DNA of 64,000 nucleotides, from assembly GCF_003201955.1 (NCBI RefSeq), contig NZ_QJJM01000005.1:62001-126000 (forward strand), read 5' to 3'. Source of the DNA: Blastomonas natatoria (GTDB lineage Bacteria; Pseudomonadota; Alphaproteobacteria; Sphingomonadales; Sphingomonadaceae). Below the pieces are notes generated by a model. That model ran no database searches. It saw only the letters and a program-made list of their open reading frames with translations, and was not told the DNA's origin. Positions within the stretch are counted from its first letter, which is position 1, and each line of letters opens with the position of its first letter. Below are positions 61,361 to 64,000 of this stretch, piece by piece. Made by a program: the position numbers and the translations under genes.

Positions 61361-61434
61361 TGGATGCCCCCCAAGGATTCGAACCTTGATTAACGGAGTC
61401 AGAGTCCGTGGTCTTACCATTAGACGAAGGGGCA
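61361..61434 (-). tRNA. tRNA-Gln (anticodon CTG)
   Basis: Minus-strand 74-base gene. Acceptor TGCCCCT pairs with GGGGGCA (last pair T-G). The D-arm is GTCTAATGGTAAGAC, the anticodon arm ACGGA-CTCTGAC-TCCGT with CTG, the T-arm CAAGG-TTCGAAT-CCTTG. A T discriminator and an encoded CCA follow (61363-61361). All stems form. It lies between the glycosylase and gppA. Confidence 0.93.
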
Positions 61435-61630
61435 ATGGAGCCGCCGCAATTAAGCGCGTCAGCTTGTGCGGTCAAGACCCAAATCGCTGCGAATCGGTGG
61501 CAAGCTTGCGCATTCGCCGCATAATCGCTAGCCTTGATCTCAAGTACCGGCGAAGCGCGGACATTTTGGCCGCGTGGGCATGACCGGATGAGAAAAAGAG
61601 CAATTTGGCATGGTGGAGCGACCCACATCC

Positions 61631-62830
61631 ATGCCGCAGGCCGATACAGCGGTGACCTCGCCAGCCGAAAGCGGCAAAGTCCCGAAGGATATGGCGAAAT
61701 CCGCCACATCAGGCCGGAATGCGGCAAAGCACAGAGGCAGGCGTCCAGCCGCGCCTGCTTCATCCCACCGTCCCCCGAACAGTGCGGCCAGCGCGTCATC
61801 GCGATTCGGTGATCAGCCCGGTCATCACGACCGCGGTGGGTGGAATGCGCGCCGCGCCTATGCGGCGATCGACCTGGGCACCAACAATTGCCGATTGCTC
61901 ATCGCCAAGCCCGCTGCCGACGGTTTCGTCGTGGTCGATGCCTTTTCGCGCGTGGTGCGCCTGGGCGAAGGGCTGGGCCAGAGCGGGCGGCTGAGCGATG
62001 CGGCGATGGACCGCGCGGTCGCCGCGCTGTCGATCTGCGCCGACAAGCTGCGCCGCCGCCATGTCGCGCTCGCGCGTTCGGTCGCGACCGAAGCCTGTCG
62101 CAAGGCTAGCAACGGCCCGGCATTCATCGATCGCGTGCGCCGCGAGACCGGCATCGTGCTGGATATCATCACGGCGGAGGAAGAGGCGCGGCTGGCGGTG
62201 CTGGGCTGCCATATCCTGCTGGAGCCCGGCGATGGCCCCGCGCTGATCTTCGATATCGGTGGCGGATCGACCGAGCTGGTGCTGGTCGACAGTTCCGGCC
62301 CGGTGCCCGACATTCTCGACTGGATGAGCGTGCCCTGGGGCGTGGTGACCCTGACCGAAAGCGAGCGGTTCGACAGCGAGGATGCACCTTCGCGTTCCGC
62401 TGCCTATGACAGGATGCGTGCGCGCGTGATGGACGCGTTTGCCCCCTTTGCCAGCCGCTTGCCCGCGCTGCCCGATGCCGAGCGGCGGCTGCTGGGCACC
62501 AGCGGAACGGTCACGACGCTGGCCAGCCTGCATCTCGACCTTCCCTGCTATAACCGCGACGCGATCGACGGGCTGATCGTCCCCTCCGAATCGATGCGCG
62601 CCATCAGCGCACGGCTGGCGGGCATGAGCCTGCAGCAGCGTCGCGAGCTTCCCTGTATCGGCAAGGAGCGCGCCGATCTGGTGGTGGCGGGATGCGCGAT
62701 CCTCGAATCGATTCTCGACATCTGGCCGGCGATGCGGCTGGGCGTCGCCGATCGCGGCATCCGCGAAGGCATATTGCGCGCGCTGATGGGCCGCGACGCC
62801 CCTTCCACCCGGCCGGAGCAGCGCGGATGA
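61631..62830 (+). CDS. Ppx/GppA family phosphatase
   Basis: About 399 residues of the actin-like ASKHA fold: exopolyphosphatase or pppGpp phosphatase. Phosphate motifs: YAAIDLGTNNCRLLIA near 75, and FDIGGGSTELVLV near 205; EEEARLAVLG lies between. An N-terminal extension of about 70 residues, Pro/Ser/Ala rich, is unlike the core. The ATG at 61631 has GGAGCG before it; an in-frame ATG at 61610 is possible. It overlaps rlmE by ATGA, a linkage often seen in alphaproteobacteria. Confidence 0.9.
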   Translation: MPQADTAVTSPAESGKVPKDMAKSATSGRNAAKHRGRRPAAPASSHRPPNSAASASSRFGDQPGHHDRGGWNARRAYAAIDLGTNNCRLLIAKPAADGFVVVDAFSRVVRLGEGLGQSGRLSDAAMDRAVAALSICADKLRRRHVALARSVATEACRKASNGPAFIDRVRRETGIVLDIITAEEEARLAVLGCHILLEPGDGPALIFDIGGGSTELVLVDSSGPVPDILDWMSVPWGVVTLTESERFDSEDAPSRSAAYDRMRARVMDAFAPFASRLPALPDAERRLLGTSGTVTTLASLHLDLPCYNRDAIDGLIVPSESMRAISARLAGMSLQQRRELPCIGKERADLVVAGCAILESILDIWPAMRLGVADRGIREGILRALMGRDAPSTRPEQRG

Positions 62831-63582
62831 GCGACGAAAAATCGGGTGGCGGCAGCGGCAAGATCCCCGGAGACAGCCGGCGCAAGGCGACGGGCAAGTA
62901 TCGCGACGGCCTCAAGCAGCGGGTCAAGACCGCGCGTGGCCGCACCGCCTCTTCGAACCGCTGGCTCGAGCGCCAACTCAACGACCCCTATGTCCGCAAG
63001 GCCAAGGCCGAGGGCTATCGCAGCCGCGCGGTCTACAAGCTGGTCGAGCTGGACGAGAAATTCGCGATCGTCCGCAAGGCACGGCATGTCGTCGATTTAG
63101 GGATTGCCCCGGGCGGCTGGTCGCAGCTGGTGCGCCGGGTGAACCCGAAAGCAGCGGTGGTCGGCATCGACCTGCTGCCGGTCGATCCGATCGAGGGCGT
63201 CACCATCTTCCAGATGGATTTCATGGCAGACGACGCGCCGGACAGGCTGATCGATGCCCTGGGCGGCAGGCCCGATCTGGTGCTGTCCGACATGGCGGCG
63301 AACACGGTCGGCCACAAGCAGACCGACCATCTGCGCACCATGGGCCTGGTCGAGGCGGCCGCGCATTTCGCGGTCGATCAGCTGGTCGAGGGCGGCACGT
63401 TCGTCGCCAAGGTGCTGGCCGGCGGAACGGACAACGATCTGCTGACCCTGCTCAAGCAGCATTTCAGGACGGTGAAACACGCCAAGCCTCCCGCCAGCCG
63501 CAAGGGCAGCAACGAATGGTATGTCGTGGCGCAAGGCCGCAAGCCGCGAGCAGCCGCATCAGAGGACGAGGAACTGGCCTGA
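62827..63582 (+). CDS. rlmE: 23S rRNA (uridine2552-2'-O)-methyltransferase
   Basis: 251 residues, FtsJ/RrmJ type. An N-terminal basic extension of about 50 residues (typical of alphaproteobacteria), then SNRWLERQLNDPYV, KAEGYRSRAVYKLVELDE (catalytic Lys), the SAM motif DLGIAPGGWSQ, LVLSDMAAN (Asp) and GGTFVAKVL (Lys). Acts on the 50S A-loop. The ATG overlaps the gppA stop. Confidence 0.95.
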   Translation: MSDEKSGGGSGKIPGDSRRKATGKYRDGLKQRVKTARGRTASSNRWLERQLNDPYVRKAKAEGYRSRAVYKLVELDEKFAIVRKARHVVDLGIAPGGWSQLVRRVNPKAAVVGIDLLPVDPIEGVTIFQMDFMADDAPDRLIDALGGRPDLVLSDMAANTVGHKQTDHLRTMGLVEAAAHFAVDQLVEGGTFVAKVLAGGTDNDLLTLLKQHFRTVKHAKPPASRKGSNEWYVVAQGRKPRAAASEDEELA

Positions 63583-63676
63583 AAATGGCGTAGATTGGGC
63601 TTGCAGTCCGCAGCCGAAGCGCGATGGTAACCGATCTGCAGCCTGAGTGATGCGCTGCCATGGGCGCGGGGGCGGC

Positions 63677-64000
63677 ATGATCAATCGCAATTTGCTGGTG
63701 CTGGCCTCTATCGTGTTCATCGACATGGCGGGAATCGGCCTGATCGTCCCGGTCATGCCCTCGCTGATCCAGTCGCTGACAGGGCAAGGCCTCGATCAGG
63801 CGGCGACCTGGGGCGGCTGGCTGCTGTTCACCTACGCGATGATGCAGTTCCTGTTCGCTCCGGTGATCGGGGGCCTGAGCGACCGGTTCGGGCGACGTCC
63901 GGTGCTGCTCGGAACGCTGGCGCTGCTGGGCATCGACTATGCGCTGATGGCGATCGCGCCGACCATCGGCTGGCTGTTCGCCGGGCGGCTGATCTCGGGC
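63677..64000 (+). CDS. MFS transporter, TetA-like, 5' part only
   Basis: The first 108 residues: MINRNLLVLASIVFIDMAGI opens helix one, GIGLIVPVMPSL is typical of the Tet/TCR branch, and the MFS loop motif GGLSDRFGRRPVLLG is intact. The reading frame is open at the window end. Such proteins export drugs or metabolites by proton antiport; resistance to tetracycline itself cannot be inferred from this part. Confidence 0.88.
   Translation, partial: MINRNLLVLASIVFIDMAGIGLIVPVMPSLIQSLTGQGLDQAATWGGWLLFTYAMMQFLFAPVIGGLSDRFGRRPVLLGTLALLGIDYALMAIAPTIGWLFAGRLISG

Overview
The window looks like the chromosome of a high-GC alphaproteobacterium, most likely a sphingomonad (order Sphingomonadales). The reasons are high GC in almost every gene, an exopolysaccharide locus with the rmlACDB dTDP-rhamnose set, several HWE/PAS sensor genes, and stress-type small genes of kinds common in that group (DUF4142, PRC-barrel, SWFGD-like, hemerythrin-like, SRPBCC). 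The placement rests on gene content and style, not on a phylogenetic marker.

Layout. 1-12.9 kb is a capsule/exopolysaccharide region, mostly on the minus strand: dTDP-L-rhamnose synthesis (rfbA-rfbC-rfbD-rfbB, the last cut by the window edge), a Wzx flippase, an AT-rich pair (Wzy-like polymerase on plus, acyltransferase on minus), a TPR-like membrane protein, the Wzc tyrosine kinase with an unusual Tyr-Gly tail, the Wza lipoprotein and a second polymerase/ligase. 13.2-21.9 kb is the most striking block. A GT-C membrane glycosyltransferase is divergent from a tightly overlapping set: NAD-dependent epimerase, FAD oxidoreductase, GtrA flippase, a HAD-UbiA fusion, a DprE1-like oxidase, a DprE2-like reductase and a DedA protein. 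The last four functional steps match the mycobacterial route to decaprenyl-phospho-arabinose, so this is a candidate D-arabinofuranosylation system.

22-34 kb is mixed housekeeping and metabolism: two TetR regulators, a Coq4-like protein, trmB, a secreted unknown, an acyl-CoA ligase, pmbA, a DUF4403 lipoprotein, and the glutathione formaldehyde pathway (adhC-fghA). 34-43 kb holds a hybrid GAF-PAS sensor kinase, malic enzyme MaeB, and a beta-oxidation set (enoyl-CoA hydratase, acyl-CoA dehydrogenase, thioesterase) divergent from a LuxR-type regulator fused to a catalytically degraded alpha/beta-hydrolase fold.

43-61 kb resembles a general stress island: PRC-barrel protein, cNMP-patatin lipase, MscS channel, SemiSWEET transporter, two Crp/Fnr regulators, topoisomerase IB, the otsB-GH15-otsA trehalose operon, DUF4142, an HWE kinase with a single-domain receiver, an SRPBCC protein and a frameshifted Zn-alcohol dehydrogenase. 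At 49.2-49.9 kb there is a deletion/recombination scar: a truncated SWFGD-like gene, a roughly 200-bp internal piece of UDP-galactopyranose mutase (glf), and a truncated hemerythrin-like gene meet directly. The window ends with a DNA glycosylase, tRNA-Gln(CTG), gppA, rlmE and the start of a TetA-like MFS transporter.
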